From contig OZ014411.1 in assembly GCA_963965975.1 (NCBI GenBank), positions 3,333,001 through 3,397,000 on the forward strand: 64,000 nt of DNA, read 5' to 3'. Under the pieces are notes generated by a model. It was not told the DNA's origin. It ran no database searches and was given only the letters and a program-made list of their open reading frames with translations. Made by a program: the position numbers and the translations under genes. The stretch is from Xestospongia bergquistia (Eukaryota > Porifera > Demospongiae > Haplosclerida > Petrosiidae). Positions 24,231 to 36,540 of the stretch are shown piece after piece (the first letter of the stretch is position 1; each line of letters starts with the position of its first letter).

Positions 24231-26079
24231 CATGTGGCTAGTTAAGTAAGTGCTAATTCTTTCACTAGTTCATGAAATTGGTTGGGAATTGCATTCGTTG
24301 TATGAATTACTTTATTTGGTATTGGACACTAATCTCAATGTCTTGACATTATATGACAAAGCTACCACTATATCAATTGGAAAGTTTGTAGATTCTAGCA
24401 AAAGTTGATGTATCGATCACAAAATTACATGTTATGGCTCTCCACACGAAACATCCTGATCAATGGTATATGTCTTGATAGGATAGAATATTTTGCGAAA
24501 GTAGATGTCAAAGATAATCATTGTGTAGTAATGATTCATCATTTTCAATCAACACAGTTTGGCTTGCTTGTGTAATTTTTTGTATGGAACAATCCTATAA
24601 ATTATGGTTTAAAATCAACTTCATTTCACTGTCATTTTATCAAGCTATCATCTATTAAGAATCGCGTTGCTTACTGTTAAACCAATATGGACTTTTCAGG
24701 CCAGTAAAATTATTTTATTCTATCTGTATCTAATTTTTTGAACTAAAATTCAGTGTTATTAATTTTTGACAGCAAATGTTTTCATTGTATCTGTATTATC
24801 TAATTTTGGAAACTAAAACTCAGTGATATTAATTTTTAAAGTTTAATTCAGTATAGTAATTAAATATAAATGAATTGTAAACCTCACAAGTATGCCTTTT
24901 GTAAACTATGAATACCTGGTAAACTCATGTAAATGCATTGCACATATGAAGTTTACACACTTCGTATACTAATGAAAACTAGCTGTGTCCGTACACTACA
25001 TGTAGATTAAATGTAAACCTCAAGTATTGTATGTGGTAGACTATTGATGGTAAATCTATGTAAATGTTGTGTAAATTTGAAGTTTACATATTTGTACACT
25101 GTTGTTTACTACTGTATTTGGAACTGTGAATAGCCACTATTTTATTGTGAATTTATATACTGGATTTGGAGCTGTGATAAAGTTACTTAGGCATAAATAT
25201 CTTACAAACATTTTTGCACAAAATTAATCAAAGTCATATTTTGCATAACATATTAACATATTTTGTACACTGTTGTTTACTACTGTATTTGGAGCTGTGA
25301 TAGAATTACTTAAGCATTATTTTATAATTATAATTATGCCAAATATTTTTAAATATCTTACAAAATTTTTTGCCCCAAATTAACCAAAGTCTATGAGATG
25401 ACTTTGTGTATTTGAGAGTATATTAACTTTTTACACATGGCCACGTTAAATGCAACTCCAGCCAGAATCAAAATGAAAGATTATATATATATATATATAT
25501 TGTAATAAGATATCATTATAGATATGTATGTGTGTGTGTGTACAGAAGTACAGAAGTTTTGCTACCGTCCGCTACCAGTGCCTTGTTTGCCGAGTTAAAG
25601 CAGTTGAAAGCCATTTGCCCTTGTAACAGACACACACACACACACACACACTGTCAGACTACAGTAACCCTCGCTATGAGCCCACGCACAGCGAGGTTAA
25701 ATATATATAACCTAACATATTATATAAAACATAAGATGTTATATTTTTTAGACAAGAATATAGCAAGTCATTTAGTGGCCTGGGATATAATATAGCAAAC
25801 CATTTTTATCCTAGGATAAAATATTGTAAACCATTCTTTAAAATATCACAAAGAACTTATTATCCTAAGATGCAAGCCAAACTTTTTCCTCCTAGGATAA
25901 TTTTTTTTGCGGGTAGGACAAAATTGTGTAGCAATATTTTATCAAAGGATAAAATAATTCTGAAATATTTTCTCCAGTCTGGCAAATTTTAGATAGGGTA
26001 ATAATTGTCATGACAGTACTTTTTATAGTGACTTTTATGGGCCATACAACTATATTGTACATATACGGTTAGCATAATC
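24231..26079. other. No gene; decayed internal repeats and microsatellites
   Basis: I see no gene. Between about 24870 and 25400 there are decayed tandem units: 'gtaaacctca' blocks at about 24878 and 25012, 'gaagtttaca' at about 24949 and 25079, and 'tactgtatttgga' at about 25110 and 25281. Short (TA)n and (CA)n runs lie at about 25484-25500 and 25628-25650. Confidence 0.6.
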
Positions 26080-28789
26080 CAGGGGAGTAGGAATAGGGGG
26101 GCAGGGGGGGGCAACTTGCCCCCTCAATATTTTGTCAGGGGGGGCATAGCCTCCTCAATAGTATTGCAACAGCAGATGCAGATGTACATGACTGATGAAG
26201 CATGAAGTGTGATAACACAAATAGTGCTAATGAACTAGGTGATAGCACATGTTTCAAAATGGATGCTAAGAGAAAAAGACAAGCTGAAAGTAAATCCACT
26301 ACAATTACATCATTCTTTACAAAAGAAGTAAACTCACCTCAGAAGAATCTTGTAAGTAAAGTTGTTATCATTTGTCATGTGTAAAAAATAATTATTTCTA
26401 GTACCTGTGATACTGAATTAGCTTTGGAAATAGCTGATGACATTGACCGTTCTGAAAATGATGATCAAGCCACAGAAAGGAGTGACGATGAAGATAATCA
26501 AGATGACGAGGCTGTCTTTATGACAAATACACCAATTACAGTGTCTTCTTCTGACTTTCAATCAGAATGTTGTACGCACGCTTGCTGTTATAATAATACA
26601 CTTCAATTATCTCAACCAGTTTACCCAACGATATTAAGGAAAACCGAGAAGTTTTATGGTTCTATTAAGAGGACCTTTAATCCAACATGGTACCAGTCAC
26701 ATCCATGGATTCATTTGTGTACATCAAATTTTAAAGTCTATTGTTTCTATTGTAAGTATGTAGTTCACAACTTACAAATGCGAGCTGGTATGAAACCGGA
26801 TCCCGCCTTTACAAAAGTCGGTTTTTCAAACTGGAAGAAAGGTGTAAAAAAATTGAAAGCCCATGAAGCAAGCACTTCACACAACGATGCTTTTATTGTG
26901 TACGAGTCATCAAAAAAAACACCTGTGTCAAACCTCATTTCTAAAAGCTTTGAAAATGACCAATTGAAGCATCATAAAAGTTTTATAAAGCAGCTAGCAG
27001 CACTTAAATTCCTACTTCGCCAAGCCTTGCCTGTTAGAAATGACCACGCAGGAGGGTCAAATTTGACAGTATTACTAGATAGTGTACTTGAAGAAAGTCA
27101 ATGGCTGAAGAATGGTAAATACCATTCACCAGAGGTAATTAATGAGCTGATTGAAATAATGGCACACAAAGTTCTACGGTCTCTGTTATCTGATATTTCA
27201 TCACGTAAATGGTATGCCATCATGGCAGACGAAACTAGAGACATTTCTAACCATGAACAATTAGTGTTATGTATTCGAAGTGTATCGGAGGATTATGTCG
27301 TACATGAAGATATGATTGGTATGTATCGGTTAGAGGATATCACATCGTCTACAATTTATGCATGTTTAAAAGATAGCCTTGTTAGAATGTGTCTAATGAT
27401 TGAGAACTGTAGAGGTCAGGCTTAAGATGGTGCTCAACCATTTCAAGGACACATAAATTGTATTGCCAAGAAATTTAAAGACATTACTGCATCAGCAATT
27501 TCTGTTCATTGCCTAGCTCACTGTGTAAATTTGTGCCTCCAAGAAATATCCAGAAACAGTAAACCTATAAAAGATGCTTTGAATTTTTCAATGGAGGTGA
27601 TTCAATTAATTAAGTATTCTCCAAAGCGTCAAAGTATTTTTGAAACAATAATATCTCAACAAAATTCATTGTCAACAGCTGGGATTAGAACCCTATGTCC
27701 TACTAGATGGACCATGCGCTCTGGTGCCATGCAAGCTATTATTTCTAATTATGAAGAGTTACAGGACAAAATGAAAGCATCATCACACGGGTCAGATGAT
27801 TGTTCTCGAAGAGCGAATGGAATAATGGCTTTAATGGAACGATTCTCTACTTACTTTGGTTTGAAGCTTTCTATACTAATAATCAGTATAACAGAGCAAA
27901 TGTCTATACATTTGCAAAGTAAAGAAAGGTCAGTAGAAGATGGCTATTTCGTCGTAGATACTTACCTGAAATCTCTAAAAAAATTGAGATCGGACACTGA
28001 ATTCAAAAAGTTTTTTGACACAGTGAAGCAAGACTGTGTTGACATATGTGACCCACCTACTCTTCCTCGACGCCGCCAAATTTCTCGAAGTATAGATACT
28101 GGATCTTCACAGCACGAGTTTACTTCCGTTGATGAATTCTACCGAAAAGAATATTTTGAAGTGATAGATAATGTAACTGGCCTACTGGAAAATCGCTTTC
28201 AACAAGAAGGATTTCTATTAATGAGAAAGATGGAACGCTTACTTTTAGATAGTGCTAATTCTAGAGAGGTTGTTATAGCTGACGAAATAAAGAATCTGTA
28301 TAGTGCTGATATAGATTTTGATAAGCTTTCATTGCAGCTTAAATTGCTACCTGATGCAATAAAAGCTGTACCCTTACAAGGAATAAGGATTACTCAAGTA
28401 ACAAAGCTGCAAACAATCTGTACAGTTTTTGAGGAGCAACATAGCCTTAAAGTCATACTGTCAGAAATACACAAACTTATTCGTATCTATTTAACAGTGC
28501 CCGTTACAACAGCAACAGCAGAACGAAGTTTTTCAGCTTTAAGACGAATGAAGACATACTTACGAAACTCAATGACACAGCAACGACTCAATCACTGTAT
28601 GATTCTACATGTTCACCGTGAAGAAACAGATAAACTTAATCTAATAGAAATTGCAAAAGAATTTGTAGAGAAAAATGATAGGAGGAAACAGTTTTTTGGA
28701 CAATTTTGTTGACTATTGATAACTACATGTAGCTCATTTAATATAGTTGCCCCCCCCCCCCCAATATATAAATGATTCCTACTCCACTG
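26080..28789 (+). mobile_element. hAT-superfamily DNA transposon (ZMYM/DUF4371 type)
   Basis: The element spans 2.7 kb. It is bounded by inverted termini, CAGGGGAGTAGGAAT at 26080 and its complement ending CACTG at 28789, one mismatch in 15. Inside both ends lie G-rich (left) and C-rich (right) runs that extend the inverted pairing. The flanks share 'taatc', but I cannot prove a clean 8-bp target duplication. It encodes one hAT transposase, broken once. The short, well-kept termini and near-intact protein suggest recent activity in this genome. Confidence 0.85.
26402..28712 (+). pseudogene. hAT transposase with one in-frame stop
   Basis: Two open frames, to 27422 and from 27426, lie in the same frame and are separated by one TAA where the family normally has a Tyr-Asp (RGQ-A-Y-D-G). 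A point change from TAC or TAT explains it. Domains in order: an acidic N-terminus, a TTF-type zinc finger (VYCFYCKYV near 26740), a DUF4371 region with first catalytic Asp in 'MADET' (27226), the second Asp at 27426, and the C-terminal dimerisation region with the catalytic Glu in 'TATAERSFSALRRMK' (about 28516). A possible upstream exon (26202-26351, Lys/Arg-rich, ending at 'gtaagt') does not join in frame with the acceptor at 26401. The start of this protein is therefore unsettled. Confidence 0.85.
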
Positions 28790-29094
28790 TAATCTATTAG
28801 CTTTGTATAAATGCATAATTATTTTAAGTTTGTACTCCATAATTATACTAATTGTATATGTGTTGTGTATTTTATAATGTTAGTATATTGTTATAATATG
28901 TTATTTTGCTAAAATAAAAAAAAACGTTTTATATCAAAAAAAATACAATTTAGGAAGCAGCACAAAAAAATTAGGAATATTTGGGCAAAGCATTAAATTA
29001 AAAACATAATACATTTATATACTTATATACAAACAAGTAGCATTTTTAGTTTACAGTAAATTAAACACTGGAAACTTCAACTGTTATGTTACTG
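28790..29094. other. No gene; 3' flank of the 7TM gene
   Basis: This is an AT-rich spacer between the transposon and the end of the next 7TM gene. The sequence at about 29041-29094 still resembles the 3' end of the 7TM coding region ('ttggaagtttcc'-like segment in reverse), now beyond the stop. Confidence 0.6.
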
Positions 29095-32048
29095 TTATCT
29101 TAAGAAACTGGACGTTCGTTTTCTTCTGTCTGATGATTTAAAATTAACAAACTTTTGAAGTTCATGCTTTGAGAGCCAAGTAATAAATGTAAGCAATATT
29201 ATTGGTAAAAGATTAGCAATGAAGTTTATTATACCAATATTGTCACCATCAGTGAAAATAACAGCTGTTAAATATATATATGAAAAGAGAAAAAAGAAGA
29301 GAAGAACAAACGTATGAATTAGTAGACGTAAAATTACTCGACTTCTGGTATTAGACATATCTTCATAATGATCATATATGTCAGCAAAAGTATATGTGAG
29401 ATAAAATAATGCTACAAAAACTGTAGCAACTGTTGAGAAAACTTGTAGTGGATTAGCATAAGCTGCAATGACAATACCAATACCATGAATAGTGACTGCT
29501 ACACTTGCAAGAAGTATAGTTAAAGATCCTATGAATTGGTAAAAGATTATAGCATTTCCTTGACAACGATTAAAGAAGATTATAGTATTTCCTTGACAAC
29601 GATTAAAGAAGATTATAGTACTTCCTTGACAACAATTAAAGGGTTGTTGTCTCCTACAGAGTAAGATCATTGGAAGAGCAATAAGTTTGCCTTTTTTATT
29701 TGCTCGTACAACAATTATTAATGAAATGACTCCACACACAAAAAGATAAAAAACTAGACCAATAATTATTAAATAATATATAGAAATAGTAGTAGAATTC
29801 CAAGCTGTCCCAAACCTGGAAATTTCATAGATATCCAAGACAAGTACCATCATGATGACTAAAACTAAAGTTGATATAACTGCCCAAAATAAGCTTTTAA
29901 ATTGAAATCTTTGAGTCTTATCTTTATCACAATCGTTAGATCTGTCATGCAGTATCTCATAGCTACTATCTAACTTTGATGATGTAATCATTATGCAAGC
30001 AACGAGTAGACTGATTAATGCAACTGCTATTATGTAGATGGTAACTTTGTATATATCTTCCTTTTCAAATACTGCAAAATCATTTGTTTCTAAATTTTCT
30101 TTGTAAGAAGAATATCCTTGTAGTGATGAGTCAGCTCCATGATCTATGACAGATAATCGATGAGTAGTGTATAGTTTCAGCTGTAAATTAGAAACAACAT
30201 TTAAATGTGTTAAAACACAATATTTAGTATTCCTTAATATATGTAGGGTTGACCTGATAAAAATCTTTGATTTACAGACTTATATAAATATCTAATTATC
30301 ATTGTTGAGTCTATCTGTATTAAAATACCTTTAAAGCTATAGAAAACATCGTTTGAAAGGATAATTAGAAATTAAAAAAAAAATTAAAGTTAGAAGCAAA
30401 TACCATGCAGATATAAAGAAAAAAAGTTCACATGAACATGCAAATAATTAATAAGTAACCAAATCTTTAAGTTAAGTAAGGGCTTTTTATAAAATATAAA
30501 TGGTGCAAATGTTACTGTATTTGTCCAAATATTAAATTTTATTATAACATTATATTGTTTATTACAAATTAAACAAGAAATGAAGAAGTAATAAAAATTT
30601 TTTTAAAAAAATGGGCATTATAATAGAGATTACAATAACAAAAATACAGAGCAAAGTATGTGCAAATCCATGCAGCATATAATGAGTGTATAAGTATGTT
30701 CCTGCTAGATAATTATCATGTTACTTCTTTAATAAGGATTTTGTATTTGTATATACAATGTGCTATGCCTAACTGGCTTTTGTAATTTCTAGCATTATCA
30801 ATCTCACTTTCATTTATATTTTTTGTACTTGTACAATCATAAATAAAAACAGATTTATCAGAAATGTCTAAAAATGTATTCATTTATGTGTAATAAATAT
30901 GTAGGATATATATTTGTATTTACACATATAATACACAGACATACATCCTATAATGTGATTTATATCCCTCCATAAATACCACTTGTAAATTTTATGGAAT
31001 AATGGTGGCATGTTAGTATAAATTTTATCATAAGATTTAAATATATCAAATAAATATCATGGTTTATTAGTCTATATGTATTATATAATGTACATCTCTG
31101 AATCATGATATACCGTATAGCGGTTTTTTTTCGTGGATGTCAAAAATTTGGTTGGTTCGTGGTAAAAATTTCGTGGTCGAGCGATCTAGTCTAAACCACA
31201 CCCCTTATACAACCACACATTGCTCAGCAGCGAACATAGACTACTGTTTAGGAGTGTACTTTGCATATTGGTCTCTCCTTTAGTTGTTCTGTAACTCTAT
31301 AACAGAGCGAACTTACAAGTTGGCAGCTGCAATCGTAGTTGATGGTACAGATTGTGCTAAAGGGCCATGAAGATCGGATAGGTTGTTCTTTTCCCTCTTG
31401 AGGTATCGAAATAAGGCCATACTGAATCTAAGACTCGCTGATCAACAACGTGATAACGTCCGTGCAACCACATAAACCACGAAAATTTTACCCCCGAAAA
31501 AAAAACTCTATATGGTAACACACACATGCACATAAATATATTTTTATAAGAAAATTATTTTAACAACTGGAGGTTTGATCACATTAGTAAATTACACTTA
31601 AACATAAATTTCATGTGCTTGATTAATTTAAATAACTAACCCATATAGTGGCATCATTCAAAAGTCTAATCTTCTCAATACTGCTTATGTTTTGACAAAA
31701 TGGGTCAATAGTGATATTTGCATAATATATGTCAATTGAATAGGTCCTTAATGATAAACCTTGAAGAAACTGTGGATAAGAATATAGGAGAACTTGGGAG
31801 GAGTGCCATCGATAAACGTAAATAGATGTGCTGTTAGTTGTTATACTATCATTTTCCTCAACTACATAAGTCACTTCCACTATTAATGCTGTATGTTGAT
31901 TTGCTGGATAAAATGCATGCACTAAATTTAGCATGTTCTCATCACTAGATAGTAATGACTCCTCTAGTTCTTTAAATGAACCAATACACTTTTCTGAATA
32001 TGTGACTGGTTGAAGAAGAAAAACTAAAACTAAAAGTCTTACTGACAT
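29095..32048 (-). CDS. Unnamed 7TM receptor-like protein, divergent copy
   Basis: This is a paralogue of the gene at 9623. Exon 1 is 32048-31641 (408 nt, 136 codons, exactly as in the other gene). A 1,460-nt intron follows, and exon 2 is 30180-29095; together they give 497 residues. I read exon 2 from the acceptor without a stop. The signal peptide starts MSVRLLVLVFLLQPVTYS, and the seven spans are recognisable. Differences from the 9623 copy are a 33-bp unit repeated three times (about 29543-29641), adding two 11-residue copies of an 'NRCQGN-IIFF' segment in the loop before TM4. The loop before TM6 is shortened, and the C-terminus is short (ends RKRTSSFLR) because a deletion and frame change removed the acidic tail. 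The long intron hosts a MITE. It may still be translated; whether it functions is unclear. Confidence 0.78.
29543..29641 (-). repeat. 33-bp unit in three tandem copies, in frame
   Basis: Three nearly identical 33-bp units ('gattatagta.ttccttgaca' core) lie inside exon 2 of the 7TM gene. The homologous place in the other paralogues has a single unit. The length is a multiple of three, so the frame is kept. Confidence 0.9.
31112..31518. mobile_element. MITE with about 30-bp inverted termini, TA target
   Basis: The left end reads 'taccgtatagcggtttttttt' and the right end is its imperfect complement ('gaaaaaaaaactctatatggta'). Both ends continue into a 'ttcgtgg' and 'ccacgaaaa' pair. TA dinucleotides flank it, which suits a mariner/Tc1-type non-autonomous element. 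It lies in the intron of the 7TM gene and carries no open frame of interest. Its GC content is higher than the surrounding intron, and this intron is six times the length of that in the 9623 gene. Confidence 0.75.
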
Positions 32049-32830
32049 TTTATTTTAACCTATATAAAAATAAAAGATATCATTTGATTCAGGATGCAGT
32101 GTTTGTTAATTGCAAATAAAATTTAATGTGTTCATATATAGAAAGTAAAGGTCATCAATAACATAAAAACCATCCCATAGACTTTGGTTAAATTAGGCTA
32201 AAATTTGGAAAATATTAGAGATGTCATATAATTATAGAAATACGCTTAATTACTTTTATGTAGCAGCAATGTACCAAAATGCTTAATTACACTTAAAATG
32301 CTTAATTACACTTACCAAAATGAAATGATCCTTATGTCGTGTTCAAGTCATAAAAGTGCATCTATTAAAATAAACCATTAGAAAATATAGCATAAGTAAT
32401 CAGTTAAAATTTTGTGTGTGTTCTGTTTATCAATTTTTGAAGGCAAATTCTAATTTTGTACATATTTATATATTGTATTTAAATAACACAGATTATATAA
32501 AAAAGATTACTAATAAGATTAATGTGTATAAATAACATATGCATTGATCATCAAAATAGTGCACATTACTAGAAAATATAATGAAACTATTAACAAAAGT
32601 ATAGTATCTGGCTATCAGTTTGAAAACCCAAAAAAATACATTTATGGTTCTATTACAATAAATAACGTTAAAATAACGTTAAAAAATATTAACATTATTA
32701 AAATGAGAGTAATTTGCATAAATTTCTAATAGGAAACTCTTAAAGCAGTTCCCTGGTAACTAATACTATCAGAGTATCATAAGAGTGACTTTTAAATAGT
32801 AGTAAATTGACATGTCATTTGTTTAGATAA
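32049..32830. other. Upstream region of the 7TM gene; no other gene
   Basis: The first 180 bp upstream of the ATG resemble 9480-9622 upstream of the 9623 gene. They include the tttatatag acceptor-like site just before the start, so an untranslated first exon and the promoter probably lie here. The rest is AT-rich without a recognisable gene. Confidence 0.55.
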
Positions 32831-32839
32831 TGCAATACA

Positions 32840-34575
32840 TAACAGTTAGGGAACAATATAACATAAAGCTTTGAAGAACCCTCACTATAGTAGTAGGGTT
32901 GGTATGGTATAGAAACAAAAAACATCACTAGGAGCCCATAGTCTTGCAAAGGAGAGAAAGAGTCTGCAACTTATATTCTAAAAACAAACCATAGCAGACT
33001 AAAGTACTTGCTATATCTAGAGACTGCTTTATATCATAAAACCTCAAAGTGACAGTCAAGACGGCATAATTAGTATACCAAAAATATTACATGCTCATGA
33101 TCATATTTGGAAGTTAAAGTGTTTGATTATGACGTTATGGTAATTATGGTTAAGTCAAAATGAATTTAATTACATATTACCATAGATGTTATTTATTAAA
33201 AGGTGTTTTTGATGATACTGCACTATTTACTTGCACACTCGATACTTGTGAAATCATATGACCATAGTTAAATTACTATGAATATAATTATATATTTACA
33301 TATATGGTCAATAAAATTTTTTTGGCTTGTGCTGCATAACATATTTGCATGCTCATTCATCCTTAAGGCTATAGCTATAGGTTTCTGGTATGACCTATCT
33401 CAGTTATATATATATAAATGAGGTAGGTCATATATATAGCTGTAGTATGTCATACAACATAATTATGTTACAAAAAATACTATTGATTTCAGTTTAAAAC
33501 AACAACTTTGCCAACTTGCAGTAAATAATGCAATAGGTTGCAGTAAATAATGCAACACAAATCAACCATACTTATGTGACCATGGCATCAAATAGTTTTT
33601 CTTAATTATTTATAATCAGTGGCATCAGAGAAAGGGGAGAGGAGCAATCATCCCCCAAATGTAAACATAGGTTGGAAAACACTTCTATTGTACTAAGTTT
33701 TACAAATGATATTAGTTATTCTATATGGTTTATTTTTATTCTAATGTACTTATTTAACTCACATATTGCAGCGATAACACTTCTAAACAGGCTGAGAACT
33801 TCAAAGGAGCGTCTTAATATCTTAATGTTAAAACAAAATTGCCGTAACCGTCTTGGGCGTGGTTCGAGGGTTAAATTATGTTTTAAGTATGATGAAAGGT
33901 AAAAAAACTGTGGATTTTGTACTTCCAGGGAATCTGTTCAGGGTCCAAGACTCTCATCAATTATTATGTTATGTTATACCACTAGCATATATGTGGCAAT
34001 AATGGTTAATTAATTATAAGAAATTGTGTGAATACTTAAAAGAATAAAAAATAAACTTGTGAAGAGAATCAAGTAAAAATCTTAGTATTTGATGAAATCT
34101 AATGATGTACTACTTTTGCAAAGAAAGTATGAGAATTGGGGAGGAGAGATTGAACATTTGTTGGATGAAAAGATATCTGACAGAATTGTTATCAAACTAA
34201 TGATAGGAATGGTTTAATTTTGATTATTGCTTAGCAAGTTTTTGTTCAATTGTGTTTCACAATAGAACAATAACTTGCTAAGCAATAATCAAAAGTAAAC
34301 CATTCAATGAAAGTAAAGTCAAAACTATCCTCAAGTACTAGTGCAAGTCTAAGAACCAATATATGGCAGACATCTAAGACTCAAAAATGTAAAGATTTAA
34401 ATAACAGAAGTTTCTATATATAAAGAAAATGATACCACGATGCTGCTAGTCAAAACATTTTCTTTGTAGAATGCATATTGAAGAAAATAACTACACAAAA
34501 ACAGCAAAGACATGAGCATGAGATGAAAATGAGAGCTAAAAGGACCAAGGAGCAAAATATATCCTTTATTCTTTT
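32840..34575 (+). repeat. Dispersed repeat R1, copy D
   Basis: This copy is collinear with copies A and B, with landmarks 'cctcaaagtgacagtcaag' near 33044, hairpin 33385-33445, 'gggcgtggtt' near 33854, 'gatgtactacttttgcaaag' near 34104 and 'gctagtcaaaacattttc' near 34445. It contains a long palindrome at 34208-34304 that copy B lacks. No gene is seen. Confidence 0.75.
34208..34304. repeat. 97-nt near-perfect hairpin inside R1
   Basis: Two 47-nt arms (34208-34254 and 34258-34304) are reverse complements at 44 of 47 positions, with a 3-nt loop (ttt). The core of the arms is 'gattattgcttagcaagtt' and its complement. The homologous part of copy B (about 5300-5370) keeps only the innermost part of the pairing. 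Confidence 0.92.
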
Positions 34576-34609
34576 CGCAAGGTAATGCTGTATTCTTTGA
34601 AGTAATCAG

Positions 34610-34860
34610 ACAATTTCTTTTTTTCAACCATTATTGCCACATATATGCTAGTAGTATAATATATTTAGGAATTGATGATATTCTTGTACCTTGACCTCGA
34701 TTCCCTGGAACAACAATATCCACATTTCGTCTACCTATTACTGTCTCATTATGATAGTTTTCACTTGAAGTGTTTAAATATAATTTCATCGCTAACCACA
34801 CCCAAGAAGTTTTACGGCAATTTTAGCTACCAAGAACTTGTTCTTGGCCTATTTAGTAGT
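34610..34860 (-). repeat. Dispersed repeat R1, inverted partial copy, left part
   Basis: The stretch matches 8020-8240 and 23925-24130 ('tgccacatatatgctagtag' near 34635, 'accacacccaag' near 34795). It is interrupted at about 34860 by a retroelement and resumes at 36541. Confidence 0.65.
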
Positions 34861-36540
34861 ATTATTGGACAGATCCAGGATGCTTATGATAAGGTCATTC
34901 ACTGGCATAGAAATGTTTTTTGGTTTCCTCTGGCAGCGCTGGCCGCTGCTTTGTGGATGAACTCGCTAACTTATTCAGAGAGTATGGTGAGGCCAGTGCT
35001 TTAGAATCGATTGCGTTAAAGACATCTACAGTTTACTGTGTGCTCCTACTCCAAAAACCTAGTCGAACTTCAAAAGCTCATGACCACAGCCAATGCTTGG
35101 AACGACGTTTGCAGGCTTGGAGAAACGGTGATATTCATGACCTACTTCAGGAAGGCAGTTCTATTCAGAGCCGCTTACCTGTAAACCCTCCCCATACATC
35201 TGTGGAACAATTCCCAAGATAATTTGCAAAATTGATGTCTGAGGGGAAAGTTAAAGCAGCCATTCGCCTACTCTCAACAACGCCAAGTTGTGGAGTTCTA
35301 TCTTTGGACTCTCACACTGGCCCAGAGCCAGGGGCAGAAACAGTCCTTGAATCTCTCTACAAGAAACACCCCCCAGGGGAAGTAGCACAGCAAGACTTTA
35401 TTATCCCGCCCCGTGATTTACCTCCATCTCACCCTACCATCTTTGAAGATATCACCGCAAACCTAATTCGGGCCATAGCACTACAAACGGAAGGTGCTGC
35501 TGGACCATCTGGAATCGACGCCAGAGGCTGGAAACGTATGTGCACTTCCTTTAAATCTGTGTTGGTCAACCTCTGCAATTCTTTGGCTTTAGTGGCCAAA
35601 AGATTGTGTTCTGAATATGTTGATCCACAAGGAATCACAGCTCTATTGGCTTGCCGACTAATCGCCCTTGATAAAAGACCTGGTGTCAGACCAATTGGTG
35701 TGTGTGAGACCCACTTGCTATCCCAATGTATGCTGTCGCAATACTACCTCTGATCAAGCAACTAACTACAGCTATGAAACAAGCTTGGTATGCTGATGAT
35801 GCAACTGCAATTGGTACCCTGGAATCTCTCCGAAGATGGTGGGATGAGTTAGTGTCATTGGGTCCGGCCTTTGGCTATTTTGTGAATCCTGCGAAGACCT
35901 GGCTGGTGACTAGAGACACCCACCAATCCCCAGCAACTTCCATCTTTCAGAACACTGGGGTTAACATCACCGTTGAAGGAAAACCACATTTAGGAGGTGC
36001 CCTTGGCTCCACTCAGTTCATTGAGACCTTCATACTCCAGAAAGTCCATATTTGGAAACAGAAGCTAAACCAGCTTGTTGTCTGTGCCTCAACTCAACCT
36101 CACGCAGCCTTTGCTGCATTCACTCATGGAGTAAGTAGCAAATGGCTATATACAATGAGAACCATCCCAAATATTAGCCACTTGCTCCAACCATTGGAGG
36201 ACATTATAAGACAAAAACTTATTCCAGCCCTTACAGGCTTACCTCCACCTAACAATAAAGAAAGGGACCTATTGTCTCTTCCTACCCGTTTGGGAGGCAT
36301 GGGCCTACTCAATCCCACTTCAATTTCCCAACAAGAATATAATTCCTCCCAGGAAGTGACTGCTCCACTTGCCAACTGTCTTATAAACCAGCTCACCGAA
36401 TTTACTGCCGAAATCTCCTTACAGCAGCATCTGAGAAAGAGAGACATCCACAGGCGGAAACGGCAAATCGCAACTAATGCCGCTGCAGACCTGCGAGCAA
36501 ATCTTCCCTGTTCACCTATCAGGTCACAAATGTTTTGACA
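34861..36540 (+). mobile_element. Broken retroelement with reverse transcriptase, family unsettled
   Basis: This GC-richer stretch, unlike its surroundings, encodes pieces of a reverse transcriptase. Visible are a helical N-terminal region (about 34920-35220), a segment with GPSGIDARGWKR and a 'RPIG' motif (about 35510-35710), a YADD active-site box at 35789-35800, and a conserved C-terminal region with 'GGALGS' and 'LPTRLGGMGLLNP' segments (to about 36530). The motif style is closer to non-LTR than LTR enzymes, and I recognise similar proteins from cnidarian and sponge genomes. No LTR, endonuclease or poly-A tail is seen. It is broken in a few places and sits inside an inverted R1 copy, so it is younger than that copy. 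Confidence 0.75.

Noticed and set aside
24300-24480. Segment that looked faintly coding ('gaaattggttgggaattgcattc')
   Set aside because: Frames are interrupted on every reading and no domain is recognisable; it could be an old gene fragment, but I cannot support it.
26202-26351. First exon of the hAT transposase ending at a gtaagt donor
   Set aside because: The exon is open and basic, as expected, but joining to the acceptor at 26401 meets a stop at once. It may be real with another acceptor, so it is mentioned but not annotated.
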